Assembly: GCA_930367215.1 (NCBI GenBank)
Contig: OV884059.1
Coordinates: forward strand, 234,421,803-234,485,802
From: Pollenia angustigena
Lineage: Eukaryota; Arthropoda; Insecta; Diptera; Polleniidae
Direction of reading: 5' to 3'
Length of the DNA stretch: 64,000 nucleotides
Translations under genes and position numbers: made by a program
Shown here: piece by piece, positions 22,365 through 33,749 of the stretch
Position numbering within the stretch: the stretch's first letter is position 1
Layout: the number at the start of each line of letters is the position of its first letter
Notes under the pieces: model-generated
Told to the model about the DNA's origin: nothing
The model's input: the letters and a program-made list of their open reading frames with translations, nothing else
Databases searched by the model: none

Positions 22365-23150
22365 CACAGAAAGAAAAACATTCGGGATAAATTAAGTTTT
22401 TAATACTTTCTTTAAGTAAAAGTCGAACTTAAATGGGATAACTTTTGAAAATCAAATCCGGAATTTCTTAAATATAAAATAAGTACAAAATTCTTAAACC
22501 ATGAAAAAATATATTGAACTTTTCGTTGGTAGTGGCACTCTGAGAAATTAAATTTACAGCGCTTTAATCTCATTTATCTTATCAAAACTTGTTGTAGGCA
22601 CTACAACAACACCACAAAAAACGATTTGCTTGTTGTGTGTTAAAACAACAAAAACAACAGAACAAGACGAAAACACATTATTTTCTTGTTTAAAAAGTGA
22701 GAATTCTTGCTTCTCATTTAGTTTATATTTTCATTTATATATGTACATTAAGTTTTTAAAGTAAAAACCATATCGGAAATGATGCTGGTGTTTTATAACC
22801 GAAAATCTATAAGGTTTAAAACGGGTAATCAATCATAATACAAATCTCCTTCTAGTTTCACTTTTGGTTTATTTCAATTACAAATGCGGGATTTAATCAA
22901 CTTTATAATACTTGAATAAAGCGCATTTTGAGATTGACTAAATCTTAGTTTTACTTAAATCAATCTCATTTTCGGATTATTTCAAGTACGGATTTGGGAT
23001 TGAATATGGATAAGTTAAGTATCTTGCGATTGAATAATCCGTACTTGAATCAATCTTTCCGTACTTGATTCAAGAAATCCGTACTCACCGTACTACTAAT
23101 ACCGCTTCAGATTGATTTGAGTACGGATAGAATAATTTTGCTTTTAAGTG
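22365..23150 (+). mobile_element. CACTnAAAA family, copy 2 (786 bp)
   Basis: Flanked by TA (22363-22364, 23151-23152), with termini CACAGAAAG / CTTTTAAGTG. It aligns, reversed, to 52797-53471 and to 13040-15290. The right third is dense in (a)tccgtacttgaatcaatct variants, in both orientations, which probably are binding sites or short inverted repeats. No coding sequence. Confidence 0.8.
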
Positions 23151-23235
23151 TATATATAAATCGGTAAAGGCAAAACAGTTAAGAAAACCTTTTGAAAGGT
23201 ATTTAATTTACAGTATTGCATGACGTATATTAAAA

Positions 23236-24546
23236 TCTGGGGGGGATAAAAAAGGGTAAAAACGGGTAAATTCTGTATCCTCATATCTACAAAACTGAAA
23301 GAGAAACAAAAACAATTTTAAAATTATCGTTTTTTATTAAAAAAAAATTAGCGGGCAGGTGTCTGGTACTTTTTTGAAATTCGGTCCTTTTAAGGATTAT
23401 TTTGGAACTTTTAAACCAAATAAAAATTATGCCAAACTCGTAACTTTTCTAAAGGGTACAAATATAAATTTGGTACTTTTTTATTAAACCCTTTTTCTCC
23501 ATTCATTGACATTTATATTTAATTATGGGCCCCCACTACAATTAATACATTTTTGATGCTTCAATGGGGAGAAAACAAGAATCAAAAAGGGAAAATACGG
23601 GAAATTAAATAGTTTTTGAATTTCCTATAATATTGAACTTAGAAACATAAAATTATAGGTGTAGGATAAAAAATGTTGGTACTTTTTTGTCCTACAAGTG
23701 GTACTTTTTGAATTTTCACAAATATTGGACCTAGAAATATAAAATTAAACATGCTTGATCCTGAGTGAACAAGAATCTGCATGATTGAGCTTTTTGGTAC
23801 TTTTTCGTCCTACAACTGGTACCTTTTTAAATTTCCTTTAATATTGGACTTTGAAACATAAGACTAAACATGCAATTAAACATGAGTGGATGAAAATATA
23901 TAAGAGGGAACTTTTTAATACTTGTTGTCCTTCAACTGGTACTTTTTGAATTGCCGCTAGTATTGGACCTAGAAACATAAAATTAAAAATGCATGTTCCT
24001 GAGTAAATAAGAATCTATGAGGGGGAGTTTTTGGTTCCCTCTCGTTGTAAATCTGGTACTTTTTTTATTTTCGTAATTTTGGAGCAAGAAACATAATTTT
24101 AAACATGCAATATCCTGAGTGGATGAGAACCTATAAAATGGAACTTTTTGGTACTTTGTTGTCCTTAAACTGGTACTTTTTGAATTTTGAAGGTGCAAGA
24201 TCCTGAGTTAATGAAAATCTGTAAGGGGGACTTTTTGATACTTTTTCGTTTATTAAGTGGTACTTTTTGGTGCTGATACTTTTTGGTAATGTTAATTTTG
24301 CGTCCAAAATAATTGAGATACCATAAGAGACGACTTTTTGATACTTTTTTGTTTTTCAATTGGTACTATTTGAAATTGCAAAACTAAAATTAATTTTCAC
24401 GGACTTGGTTGGAAGATAACAAATGGTCCGGTTCACTAAAACGGAAATAAACAAATGCTTGAATCATATAAATTAATATAATTAATATTGATGCTTTGTT
24501 TATACGAACATAAATAACTATAGTCGAATTTCGATCACTGGACTAG
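23236..24546 (+). mobile_element. Helitron-like non-autonomous element, copy 2
   Basis: Starts TCTGGGGGGGATAAAAAAGGG after A and ends CTAG (24543-24546) followed by T, preceded by a worn hairpin (gaatttcgatcactgg). The body contains ~117-bp tandem units. Same leader and tail as copies 1 and 3. No coding sequence. Confidence 0.6.
23698..24270 (+). repeat. ~117-bp minisatellite in Helitron-like copy 2
   Basis: About five head-to-tail units start at 23700, 23817, 23938, 24055 and 24172. Each has ggtactttttgaattt, aatattggacctagaaacat, aaaattaaacatgca, tcctgagtg.atgagaat and actttttggtactttttcgt in that order. The open frames 23983-24198 and 24165-24359 are this array read in reverse. Confidence 0.85.
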
Positions 24547-24702
24547 TTCTTCTGTTAAAAAGTGTTAAAAAAATAAGAATCAATTGCATTATCTGAAATA
24601 TCTGGCATTAGATTCAATCAGAAGTCGCATGGCTTTCTGTTTGTTCAAATACGCTTGGTACCGTCGTCAAAGCTACTTATCGCTTTAAAAAACAAATCAT
24701 TA

Positions 24703-25648
24703 CAGTGCTTTACAAATTTTTAATTTGGAAAAATACCAAGAACACCACATGCCTAGATAAGTTAATTGGGACCTCCTGAACACGAAAATCGCTGTTATTT
24801 TATTTTCCTTAGTACCGTTTTTAAGATAACGGTACTTTTGTGTTTTTCGGTGTATGGTCCCACTCAAACCCTTGTGGAGCCCAACCAAAAGGTCCGATCG
24901 AAATAAATGGCATAGCGTTGGAAAGGTTATCGAATGCCTTTTCCATCGATATGCTACAAATTTCTATCTGATAAGAAATGGCTGAGTAATGGCACCTCAA
25001 AGTTCAAAAAATGTAAATTTTTACGTTTTTTTCAAAATTTTTCATTTTCATTTCGTTTTTTTACTACGTTATATTAAATATCTGGAATGTTTTATTTCCG
25101 TGTTTTTAAATACGTTTAAACTGATGGATTTAAAAAACACGGAATTTTATATGAGATGAAAATATTGTCGTTCCACAAAATCCTTAATAAAAACTTTATT
25201 TTTCATTCGATTTTTTTCAAATTACGCTTAAAATGTTGGTAATTAAATATACTATTTGGCTGAAGAATAAAACATTCCAGATATTTAATATAACGTAGTA
25301 AAAAAACGAAATGAAAATGAAAAATTAAATAAAAAAAACGTAAAAAATTGACATTTTTGAACTTTGGTGCCATTACTCAGCCATTTCTAATCAGATAGAA
25401 ATTTGTAGCAAATCGATGGAAAAGGCATTCGATTACCTTTCCAACGATATGCTACTTATTTCGATCGGACTTTTTGGTTGGGCTCCACAAGGGTTTGAGT
25501 GGGACCATACACCGAAAAACACAAAAGTACCGTTATCTAAAAAACGGTACTTAGGAAAAAAAATTGCAACGATTTTCGTGTTCAGGAGGTCCCAATTAAC
25601 TTATCTAGGCATGTGGTGTTCTTGGTATTTTTTGGCTGTAAACCAGTG
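24703..25648. mobile_element. Foldback-like element with ~390-bp inverted arms, copy 1
   Basis: The ends are CA(C/G)TGCTTTACAA and TTGTAAACCAGTG-type; arms 24703-25095 and 25264-25648 are close reverse complements, leaving a 170-bp loop. TTA lies on both sides (24700-24702, 25649-25651). Copy 2 is at 35763-36543 in the opposite orientation. CACTG ends and a 3-bp target do not settle a superfamily. The open frames at 24700-24888 and 25416-25661 are the same arm read twice, once on each strand. Confidence 0.85.
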
Positions 25649-26432
25649 TTATGGAGCATAGAAAATTTTTTCGAGAAATATTTTATCTGATATTATCCCC
25701 TTACCGCTTGAAATCAAAAGATTTGTCATTCGTGTTTACAAAGTTGAGCATTTTTTTTCGAGATTCTGTCGGACAATGAGTCGAACATTACGTGCTCGCA
25801 TAATAATTTTTCATATAGTTTTATGATTTTTTTTCTTCTAAAATTAGGCGTTTCCTTTCCTTCACCGTTTTGCATATAAAAAAATAATTGCATTGATAAT
25901 TTTGACATTAAAAAACTGTCAGTTAGCAAGAAATTTATGAACATTGATTTCCAAAACTTCCCAGGTATTCCCAAAATATTTCCCCCATAATCCCAGGAGT
26001 TTTTCCCCGGCTAGAAACACTAACTGACTAACATTCCTTTAAACACATAAGTGTTGATATATAATTTCCGTTTAAATATGTAAGCATTTCCGCTTTGGCA
26101 GGTTTTTGCATGAAAGTGGGAAAAATCAATCAAAAAATGTGTCAGCGGTAAAAATAAATGATTTTGAAACTGTTAAGTAATCAAACAGAAAAAGTGTTTG
26201 ATTGACATTTAATATCGTTGTGGTTTTATTTAAACTGCTAAAATTCAAATGAATGAATTTTTTACTTTATACAATACGAAAATTCTGTGATTTTGTATGA
26301 ATGTATTAAAATCGATGACATTTATCGAATTTTTGTCGTAAATATACGTCATTAATGTCTCGCATGAAAATATAAGCGTTAAATTGATGGAAAACTATTT
26401 CCTAATCCAAAAAAAAACCAAAAATAAAACTA
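25649..26432. other. Non-coding stretch with possible transposon relic
   Basis: A minus-strand frame at 25726-25974 (MGIPGKFWKSMFINF...) has no motif I can name. tcccaggtattcccaaaatat and aatcccaggagtttttcccc near 25965-26015 look like a worn transposon terminus. Confidence 0.35.
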
Positions 26433-26849
26433 GACCGGGTCAATAAGTTCGCGGCTCTTTAAGCATTCCGCCTCTTAACTAAAAAGGCAACACTGCTCCT
26501 GTTGACTACTACGTCAATTGGGAAGAAAATAAAAAATTAATGAATTTCGTGTTCTCATTAAACATTTTGCATGGCAAAACTTCATGAATTGGACTTAAAA
26601 TTGCTCCCTAATTGCCCTATTATCATGTGCTCGAGAAGAAATGGCTCGGCGGAGAGAGATTTGACTCAAACGACGAAATCATTTCACAAAAAAACTTTAA
26701 AAACTAAGAAATACCTATTTTGTTGACCTCGACACATCTTATTTTTTGGAGGGATTAAAAAAAATTGGAGAAACTTTGGACAAAGTATACAAAACTAAAA
26801 CCAAAACCTTTGTTTTATTTAAACAGTCACGGACTTATTGACCCGCCCT
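26433..26849 (+). mobile_element. mariner relic, internally deleted (~417 bp)
   Basis: Inverted termini share GGGTCAATAAGT(C/T)CG. Inside, 26540-26580 reads EFRVLIKHF (start of a mariner DNA-binding domain) and 26638-26690 reads KKWLGGERFDSNDEII. After frame breaks, LIFWRD*KKLEKLWTKY fits the C-terminal tail of DD34D mariners. The catalytic core is deleted. Confidence 0.7.
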
Positions 26850-27320
26850 CGAACAGTAAACTAGTGTACACAATAAATAGCCAGTGCCTACACGAGTGGT
26901 TTTAGTTAGGGCTGGGTTCACACTATTAAAGTTTTATTTCACAAATGCTCTTCCCCTCTCACAAAAAAAACACCGACTCTCTGAAAGAAAACTTTCACAG
27001 AGTTAACCCAACTAAACAAATCGTTGGAATTAACCTACCCCCCGATCACACGGGCATTTAGTTTGGCCATTATTGCCGGGTCAACTGTCAAATTCTATTG
27101 CTAATAAAAGATATTTACGAGTACTTGTGCCCTGCATGAATGTGTGTTAGAATACATGTTCAGCAACAAATGTTATAAGACACTGCTGAGCAATTATCTT
27201 GCAATAAAAGCTGTCAAATTCAATTGTCATTTACTTTTGAGATGTTTTTATTATTACAAGAAAAACACACAAAATTAGGTAAAAAAAAACTCAAATATGT
27301 TTTATTTAACTTGCTTTTAA
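26850..27320. other. Non-coding stretch
   Basis: Nothing recognised. Confidence 0.4.
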
Positions 27321-27324
27321 GGCA

Positions 27325-27600
27325 TCTAGGTTAGGTAAGGTTAGGTTTAATTGGCAGCCGTCACGACGACGGCTCACTTGGGTCCTTAAAGCGGACCCGT
27401 TGTGGTACCCTTAGCCAGTGACAAGAGTCAGCCAGTATTCACCAAACTATTCCCCAGAGTTTACTGCAGCCTCAAACCACCCCTTCTTCCTGCAGAACAG
27501 AGAGATCGATTTCAGTCCAACATTGGACATATCGTCCAGACATGACAATTCCGGTCCCCGAAAATGCTAGGTTTAGACATTTTCGGGGACCAGACCGGGG
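27325..27600. repeat. ggttagg-headed repeat fragment ending in a 14-bp hairpin
   Basis: It opens with four ttagg-like words (27328-27350) followed by ggcagccg..gctcacttgggtcc...gtggtaccc, a phrase order I associate with dispersed repeats of flies. It ends with a perfect 14-bp hairpin, 27553-27566 (ggtccccgaaaatg) against 27578-27591, around an 11-nt loop. Its place just downstream (minus strand) of a LINE relic makes a LINE 3' region possible. Confidence 0.45.
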
Positions 27601-27922
27601 CATTGCTAAAAAAGATTATTACACTAACTAATTGTGGGTAATTAAATTCGTTTTACGTACTGTTTAAATTGAATAAAAATATAGTTATTTTACGAATAAT
27701 TTTATTTTTTAACATTTATGTTTGTTATTCAAAAAACAAACTACCAAAAAATAATGTTTTTCCGTATTTATTTTGTTATGTAGTTCGATTCTTTTCGGTT
27801 AAAATATATTTTTAAAAAGTTAAAACTATTAAATTTTAAGGAATATGATGTTCAATAAATAAAAAATTTAGAAATTAATGAAAAAATCATTTGTTTTAAA
27901 TGAAATGTAAATGATCCGTTTT

Positions 27923-28510
27923 TTAAATGAGTTTTAATTTGTTTAAAATGAATTTTCGTTTGAATGTACCTACATAATATTTTGAGTGCTCTTCCTCCTC
28001 ATAATGATAACTTCTGCAGTTGTCATTATAATCAAGACCCATTCTCCTAGCATGAGTCCCTATGACCCAGTGACCCGTAATGACCGATATCACTGTTCTT
28101 ATCCAGTCTCTGCCGAGACCGAGTAACACGCGCGTTCTCGCCACGTCATAGCCAGGCCATAAATTCCTAGCCATCAGGCACGTATGCTTCCGCTGACCCC
28201 TTCTGAACGACTCTCGTCTGTTGAGAGTCTTGCAGCGGGCCATCGAAATGCCGATCAGGCCGTCGATGAACATGTCGTCCAAGAGACAGCCTTGTTTGGC
28301 CAGACTGTCCGCAGTTTTGTAACCCAGGCATCCAACGCGCCCTGGTACCCATGTCAGCGTTACCCTGGAATGTTCCGCGATCTCATTTAGAGATATCCGT
28401 CATTCCACTGTTAACAAAGATGTCGTGAAGACACCAGCCAGAGGTTCAATGGTAGCCTTGCTGTCCGTAAATATACGTATATCTCTCGATATACGATAGT
28501 ACCTCAGCCA
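27923..28510 (-). pseudogene. LINE ORF2 C-terminal RNase H domain and tail
   Basis: On the minus strand from 28510: VNWLRYYRISRDIRIFTDSKA then TIEPLAGVFTT, a stop, SLNEIAEHSRVTLTWVPG, ADSLAKQG, and further on VITGHWVIGTHARRMGLDYN with a DNCRSYHYEEEEHS tail. The DSKA, TWVPG and ADxxAK blocks are the usual RNase H landmarks. The GHW.IG.HA.R.G...ND.CR tail with acidic run is the zinc-binding C-terminus of RNase H-bearing LINEs (I/LOA-type groups). Breaks include an in-frame stop and loss of the final cysteines. Polymerase and endonuclease parts are absent. The region is clearly GC-richer than its surroundings, as expected from a recent coding sequence. Confidence 0.75.
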
Positions 28511-28540
28511 GTTTACCGCCCGCCTTACAAGTATCTAAAT

Positions 28541-30170
28541 AGTTATTTTATTTTTTAAATATTTTATTTTATTTTTAGCGCCCATCTATTCTTTCGCTAT
28601 GCAAATAGCGCACCTCTCATCAGCATATTTTTCAATTTAAGTTTTAAGAAATGTTTGTGTTCGCTACCTCAAAATATAAGCTTGAACATTTGACACATTA
28701 AATCTATCGGCGTTATATTGCTTGTGTCAAAACATCAGAAATTGGTGTTGCGTTTAGGGGGTTAAGCCCACAACTAACAAAATTATCAAAGCTAATTTTT
28801 AAATGTGTTTTGAAATAACATCAAATGTGTCTAAAATAAAAACACGCAGGGAAAAATAAATTGCTAAATGGTCATGTTAAACTAAACTTTTTTTTAAGGG
28901 AAGTTTTCGTATTAAAAAATAATGCTAATCAAAAAAAATTATTTGTTGGCAACTAAATAAATAATAAAATGTTAAAACTTTTCATTGGACAGTTGCAAAG
29001 TAATAGGGATTGGTTATAGCTCTTAATGTGAAGGGTACTTGCCACTTAAACATGACGGTGTCCTAGGCTGGGTTATTGGCACCTTTTTGACACTTTGTAA
29101 CAGGTCACTGAACTAACCTAAATAGATACATGCAATGAATTAAATATATTACCATTCGCATATATTGTCCCGAGCGAACCATGTTTATATGATAGAACCC
29201 CTTCATATAAAAGTATAGAACCAGATAGAATCAACAACTGCTGGACAAAATTTAGTCACATGCCTAGTTTGGTTTCAATTACACTCCCTCTTTAAACACA
29301 TTGTCAGCAGGTAAGAGATATGCCTTGTTTTCACCTATCACAACTGTTTTTTTTTTTTTTTTTTATTAAAATATTGTGTTTACTGGGCACAAGATAAATG
29401 CTTTTCAAACAATTGATACTAATTTCCTTCGGGGATTTAAATAAAGTATTCTATAACACAATTGTAGAGGAAATATTTCAATACCTTTTCGAATTTCTTA
29501 GTAAAGAACAGATTCTCAGCAGCTTTAGAACAGCTTCCCATTGTAAGAGAATATTAAATGTATTAAATTTAATTTAACTTTAAGTGTTTTTAAATTTAAA
29601 ACACTTGGGTTATTCCATTTCCTCAATTTAATGTGCAAAAAAGCGTAATTTCCCCTTAGGTTTTCCACTTTTCTTTCTAAATATTATTTTTTCCAAAAAA
29701 AATAAAAAAAATTTATTTGTCTTGAAATTTCTAAATGTTTTACCTTCGAAAAAATTTTGTTTCTATGAATTTTATTTTTATAGATTATTTTTCTTGTTAT
29801 TGTAAACTCTTGTATTATTTTCAGCAAACACTTAAATGACAAACACTTGATAAATCAATTTGTGAATGAAAAATAATTCCAATAAATTTTATACAAAGTA
29901 AATAAATGGAGCAAAAAGAAAATGGGAAAAATAAATTAATAAAATGTTAAGAATTGTAAGTGATTTAAATTGAAGACAAGTAAAAGAATTTTAAAGAAAT
30001 TATGGCTTATTACAGCTAGTAAAAGACAAATAGACAATTGAAAATGGTCTTAAAAATTTAACTAAATGAAGGAGTCCTTTACGAACCGAATTCAAGGTTC
30101 TTTAGAAAATATATGCAGTAAGGATCAGGCCTATCAGAGATGGATATGTAGAAGGCCATACGCACCACGA
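28541..30170. other. Non-coding stretch
   Basis: No gene recognised. A T20 run lies at about 29347-29366, possibly the tail of an old retroposed sequence on the minus strand. Confidence 0.4.
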
Positions 30171-30174
30171 CACA

Positions 30175-30290
30175 TCACAAAATCTGCAAAACGTTACCAT
30201 TTATGTGTTGATTGTATCTGGGACCCCAGTGACCCGTAAATAGGCCAACAAGTTGCCTACATTCCTCCTTCTCAAGCAGAAGTAGCCTAC
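30175..30290 (-). pseudogene. LINE ORF2 tail fragment
   Basis: Minus strand reads EKEECRQLVGLFTGHWG then HINGN, resembling the (R)xxCRxLVxxLTGHxxxxxHxxxxG segment near the C-terminus of RNase H-bearing LINEs. The rest of the open frame (to 30483) shows no motif. A very short relic, related in type to 27923-28510. Confidence 0.45.
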
Positions 30291-30619
30291 CTGCACTGCC
30301 ACAGGCCAGGGTCACAAATTTCTTGGACCGTCTGAACCCAAAAACGTACGTCCTAGTGAAAGAATTCACGTTTGGACCATGTTTGTATCGTCCCCTCAAT
30401 GTGAACAACAGAGACGCCGTAGAAAGGCACAAGGTCTGAAAAATTACGACGGGCTCCCCTTTTTGCCCTTTCTTTGCCCACATGACTGTCGTACGTCCCT
30501 TTTAACTTATCTAGAGTTAAATTATTGTTTTACGGAGCAGCAGTATACGGAATTACTTCCACCTTCGATCAGAATTGATTTCTGTGAGAGGTTTATTTAT
30601 GGAAATTATGTATGTAATG

Positions 30620-30840
30620 GTAACTTCTGAGTTTCGCCATATAAGCCCCACGCCTAAAATCCATTCAAGACAAAAAAATATCGTATAGATGTTGATATTA
30701 AGAAGATATTCGGCACAAATAACTCTTATATAAATCTTATCATCATAACATAAATTTCTTCTGGGTCCATTACAAACAGTGGGTCCCAAATAGAGAACTC
30801 TCGAAATATTTTTAGAAAATACTGTGGTGAAGGGTACCAT
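30620..30840 (-). repeat. Dispersed-repeat fragment related to 2235-2400
   Basis: In reverse, it shares ggtacccttcaccacagt and gatttatataagagtt with 2235-2400. No product. Confidence 0.5.
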
Positions 30841-31440
30841 ATTGTTATTCTTGAAGGACTATACTTTCCCATATGTTCATTATATTTGTTTTTAGGGCAC
30901 ATTTTTACTTTTTTTAGATTATATTTTCAACGTTTTTACCGCACAGATCCGGATTCTCTTTTAATTATAGAAACATTTTAATTTAATTTACAAGCATCTT
31001 AGTTATCAATAAATAACGATTGACAAAATGTGGGCGGGATTGGATAAGTGGGCGTGGCACTTTCCATACAAAGACAAACAAGACCCAAGGTATGCAAATT
31101 AGTAATGAGCATTCTGGTTTTTCATATACAACGTTCGATAGAATCTGGGCGGGAGTGGAGGAGGAGGCGTGGCGCAAAATTTATTTATTTATATCTTGAG
31201 AGCGGTAAGAGAAAAATTGTCCAAATTTGGTACACATGACTCTGTTATCAAAACAGAACCTCTTTAAAAAAAATAGGCGTGATTATAGAACTTGGTGTGG
31301 CCCCTCCGGTAAAAAGACTTTATAGATTTCTGTTTATCTAGATTTCCAAATTAGGCACAAGCATAACGGTTTTCGATAGAAAACATTCGATAGTATATGG
31401 GCGGTAGTGGAAAAGTGAGCATGCCTCAAAATTGATTTAC

Positions 31441-31555
31441 TAATGGCGATTTCTTTTCTGATAAATATGTTGCATAAATGTTACATGCTCTACACAAAAG
31501 AGATAGAGCATGTAACATTTATGCAACATATTTTTCAGAAAAGAAATCGCCATTA
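31441..31555. repeat. 52-bp hairpin with 11-nt loop
   Basis: 31441-31492 and 31504-31555 are reverse complements with a single mismatch. It interrupts the gggcgtggc repeat. The open frame at 31440-31631 crosses it. Confidence 0.9.
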
Positions 31556-31601
31556 ATCTAAAGAACGGTAAGATAAACATTTTTGAAATTTGGTACACAT
31601 A

Positions 31602-32038
31602 CAGTTGAACTTCTATAACTCGAAACACCATTATCCCGACAAAAAGTTCGACTTACAGAAACTTCAAGTTAGAGAATTCGTTCGGTTTTCATGTTATTTT
31701 AATTTTATCTCGTACTAATACATGTGTACATATTTAAAGACTTCATTCAATGAAATATTGTGTAAGTTGATAAGTGATAGATGTCATATTTTAAATTCTA
31801 ATTAGTTTTAAATAAAACAAAAATTTAAGATGGCAAACAATTTTTGGAAAGAAATTTGACTTGTGGAAGTGTGGCCACGCGTGGTGAAAATTTTACTTTG
31901 AGTTATAGAAAAATTCAAGATAAGGAAGTTCAAGAGTTCAAGTTATAGAAACAAAATCAGGTAAATTGGTCTTTCCACCGCTATTGCCAAAAGATTCCCC
32001 TCGACTTAAAGAATTTTCGACTTATAGAAGTTCAACTG
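31602..32038. mobile_element. pogo-like non-autonomous element (437 bp)
   Basis: Inverted termini CAGTTGAACTTCTATAA, TA on both sides (31600-31601, 32039-32040). CAGTTGA ends and a TA target fit the pogo/Tigger group. Subterminal cgaa/ttcg...cttaaagaa motifs repeat. No coding sequence. Confidence 0.85.
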
Positions 32039-32279
32039 TAGTTGGGTAATCAATACATAATTTCTCTAAAAAAATAGACAGGATTGCAGAAGTGGGTGTG
32101 GCCCGTCCCGTAGAAAAATATTATAGATTACTGTGTGTCTAGAGAACAGCAAGAGCCAAAGTTTCCGAATAAGGTAAAAGCATCCTGGTTGTAAATAAAC
32201 AACATTCGATAATATCTGGGCGGGAGTGGAGAAGTGGGCGCGGCACCGTTCTTACCGTTCTTTAGATAAAAATAATTTT

Positions 32280-33740
32280 TTCTAAAGAGGGAAATTGTTA
32301 AAAATAAAGCTTAAGTTTGATCAATTTACTGGTCAAGCATTTGTTGGACTTGTTTGTCAAATGATTTTCAGGTCTGAACATTGTTTTTTTTTTCTACTTT
32401 AGAGAATATATAAAATCTTATTTTATTTAACAGCATTAAACTTTTTATTTAAAAATATTAATAACTACCGCTTTTCTTCTTATCTTGTTTTAAATAAATG
32501 ACTGCAGATTATACATTGTTCGTTTTGCTTGTTAAACTGTGATATTATCTTATTTCCAGATAATAAGTGCTAAAGATAAGACAAACAGAAGATATTGAAA
32601 CAGTAAATACGTATAAGCATCAAAGAAAGAAAGGAAAAAACTTCACAAGAAATACTTAAAATTTTGTAAATTTTCTCTTATTTATGAGAACAAAAACATT
32701 AAAGCGAATTTTTATTTTCTATTTGTCTCCAATATAGTTTGTAGGAAAACAGTAGAGTGTATTCGAGGAATTATTAAATGATATTTGTACTTCCCTTTTT
32801 TGCGTCAAATTGTGGAAATAAAAAATGTGTATAAATTCCTTTTTTGCTTGCTTAAGTGGAAAACCATTCGAAAGCATCTTAATGTCTGCCATCTCAACTT
32901 TGTGTGATAAATAATTGCATGACATACAAGGAACACAAACCTACTAACTTTCTTACTTTTTAAAACACTAAATGGAATTTTTGCTGTAAAGAGTTCTTTC
33001 AAGTGTCATTTAGATAAGATTCTCTATAGAAATAATCACAAATGATGTATAATAATTCTTTTAATACTTTATAATTCATCTTTTGCTTTTTATACCCTCC
33101 AGTAGTGGTGAATGTGGCTAAACTAATGGTGTTTTCTTTTCTAAAAAATAATGATGCATTATAGTTGTGTAATATATTTATTAGGTTACACTATCCCTTA
33201 CAAAGTGATACATTTTTCTAAATTAAAATGGAACAAGATAATAGCTACGTTTTACACTCAACACCAATGTGTATTTAGCGTGTTAAATATTGAATGCAAA
33301 GTTTGTACTTAAAGCGATATTCACCACGCTTGTAGCAATTTTCAACATTCAATTTTCTTGCAATTCCAATAAGCGTTAACAGCACTGATTTTCAATAATA
33401 AATGTCAGCTGTTGTTAAAAATTTTGCGACAAAAAAATATAATAAAAGTAAAACAAACGAAAAACAAAAAGTTTTTATATCCATCACAATATAACTAAAA
33501 ATCACAATAGGTCTGTCTGCGTACACATATTTTGCGAAAAATGTTGCAAAATCTTGCAAAATGTTGTCTGCGTACTCCAAATCTCTTGCAGCGAGAGAGC
33601 CAAAAAGAGAATTTTTTGACAGTTGGAAGTTAGAGAACTTGAAAAATTTTACTGGAGAAATTTCCGCTTGCAAGATTTTGCAAATAGTTTGAACAGCTGT
33701 TTGAATGAAATAGTTTTTGTGAAATGAAAATAAAAATTGA
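32280..33740. other. AT-rich non-coding stretch
   Basis: No gene seen. 33080-33120 (tataccctccagtagtggtg) looks like the edge of a fly dispersed repeat. 33516-33700 contains gtctgcgtac.. and ttgcaaaat motifs, one of which (gtctgcgtac) recurs at 34331 in the same orientation. Confidence 0.35.
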
Positions 33741-33749
33741 AATTTAACA

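Larger units (their letters stand above)
30960..32275 (+). repeat. gggcgtggc dispersed repeat, internally repetitive
   Basis: Phrases of the type cgatagaatctgggcgggagtgg..aagtgggcgtggca recur near 31030, 31135, 31390 and 32210, each followed by ttatatcttgagagcggtaag-like sequence. A weaker match is inside 47040-47080. Two later insertions break it: a hairpin (31441-31555) and a pogo-like element (31602-32038). No coding sequence. Confidence 0.65.

Noticed and set aside
23698..24270. Regular repeats that could suggest a CRISPR array
   Set aside because: Whole ~117-bp units repeat without unique spacers, in a eukaryotic transposon. No CRISPR here.
27328..27350. Run of ttagg-like words resembling insect telomere repeat
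   Set aside because: Only four imperfect words, followed by a known style of dispersed repeat; not a telomeric array.
28184..28390. 68-codon plus-strand frame over the LINE relic
   Set aside because: Antisense shadow of the RNase H coding sequence on the minus strand.
30379..30630. 83-codon plus-strand frame opposite the LINE fragment
   Set aside because: No domain; overlaps a minus-strand relic and AT-rich DNA.
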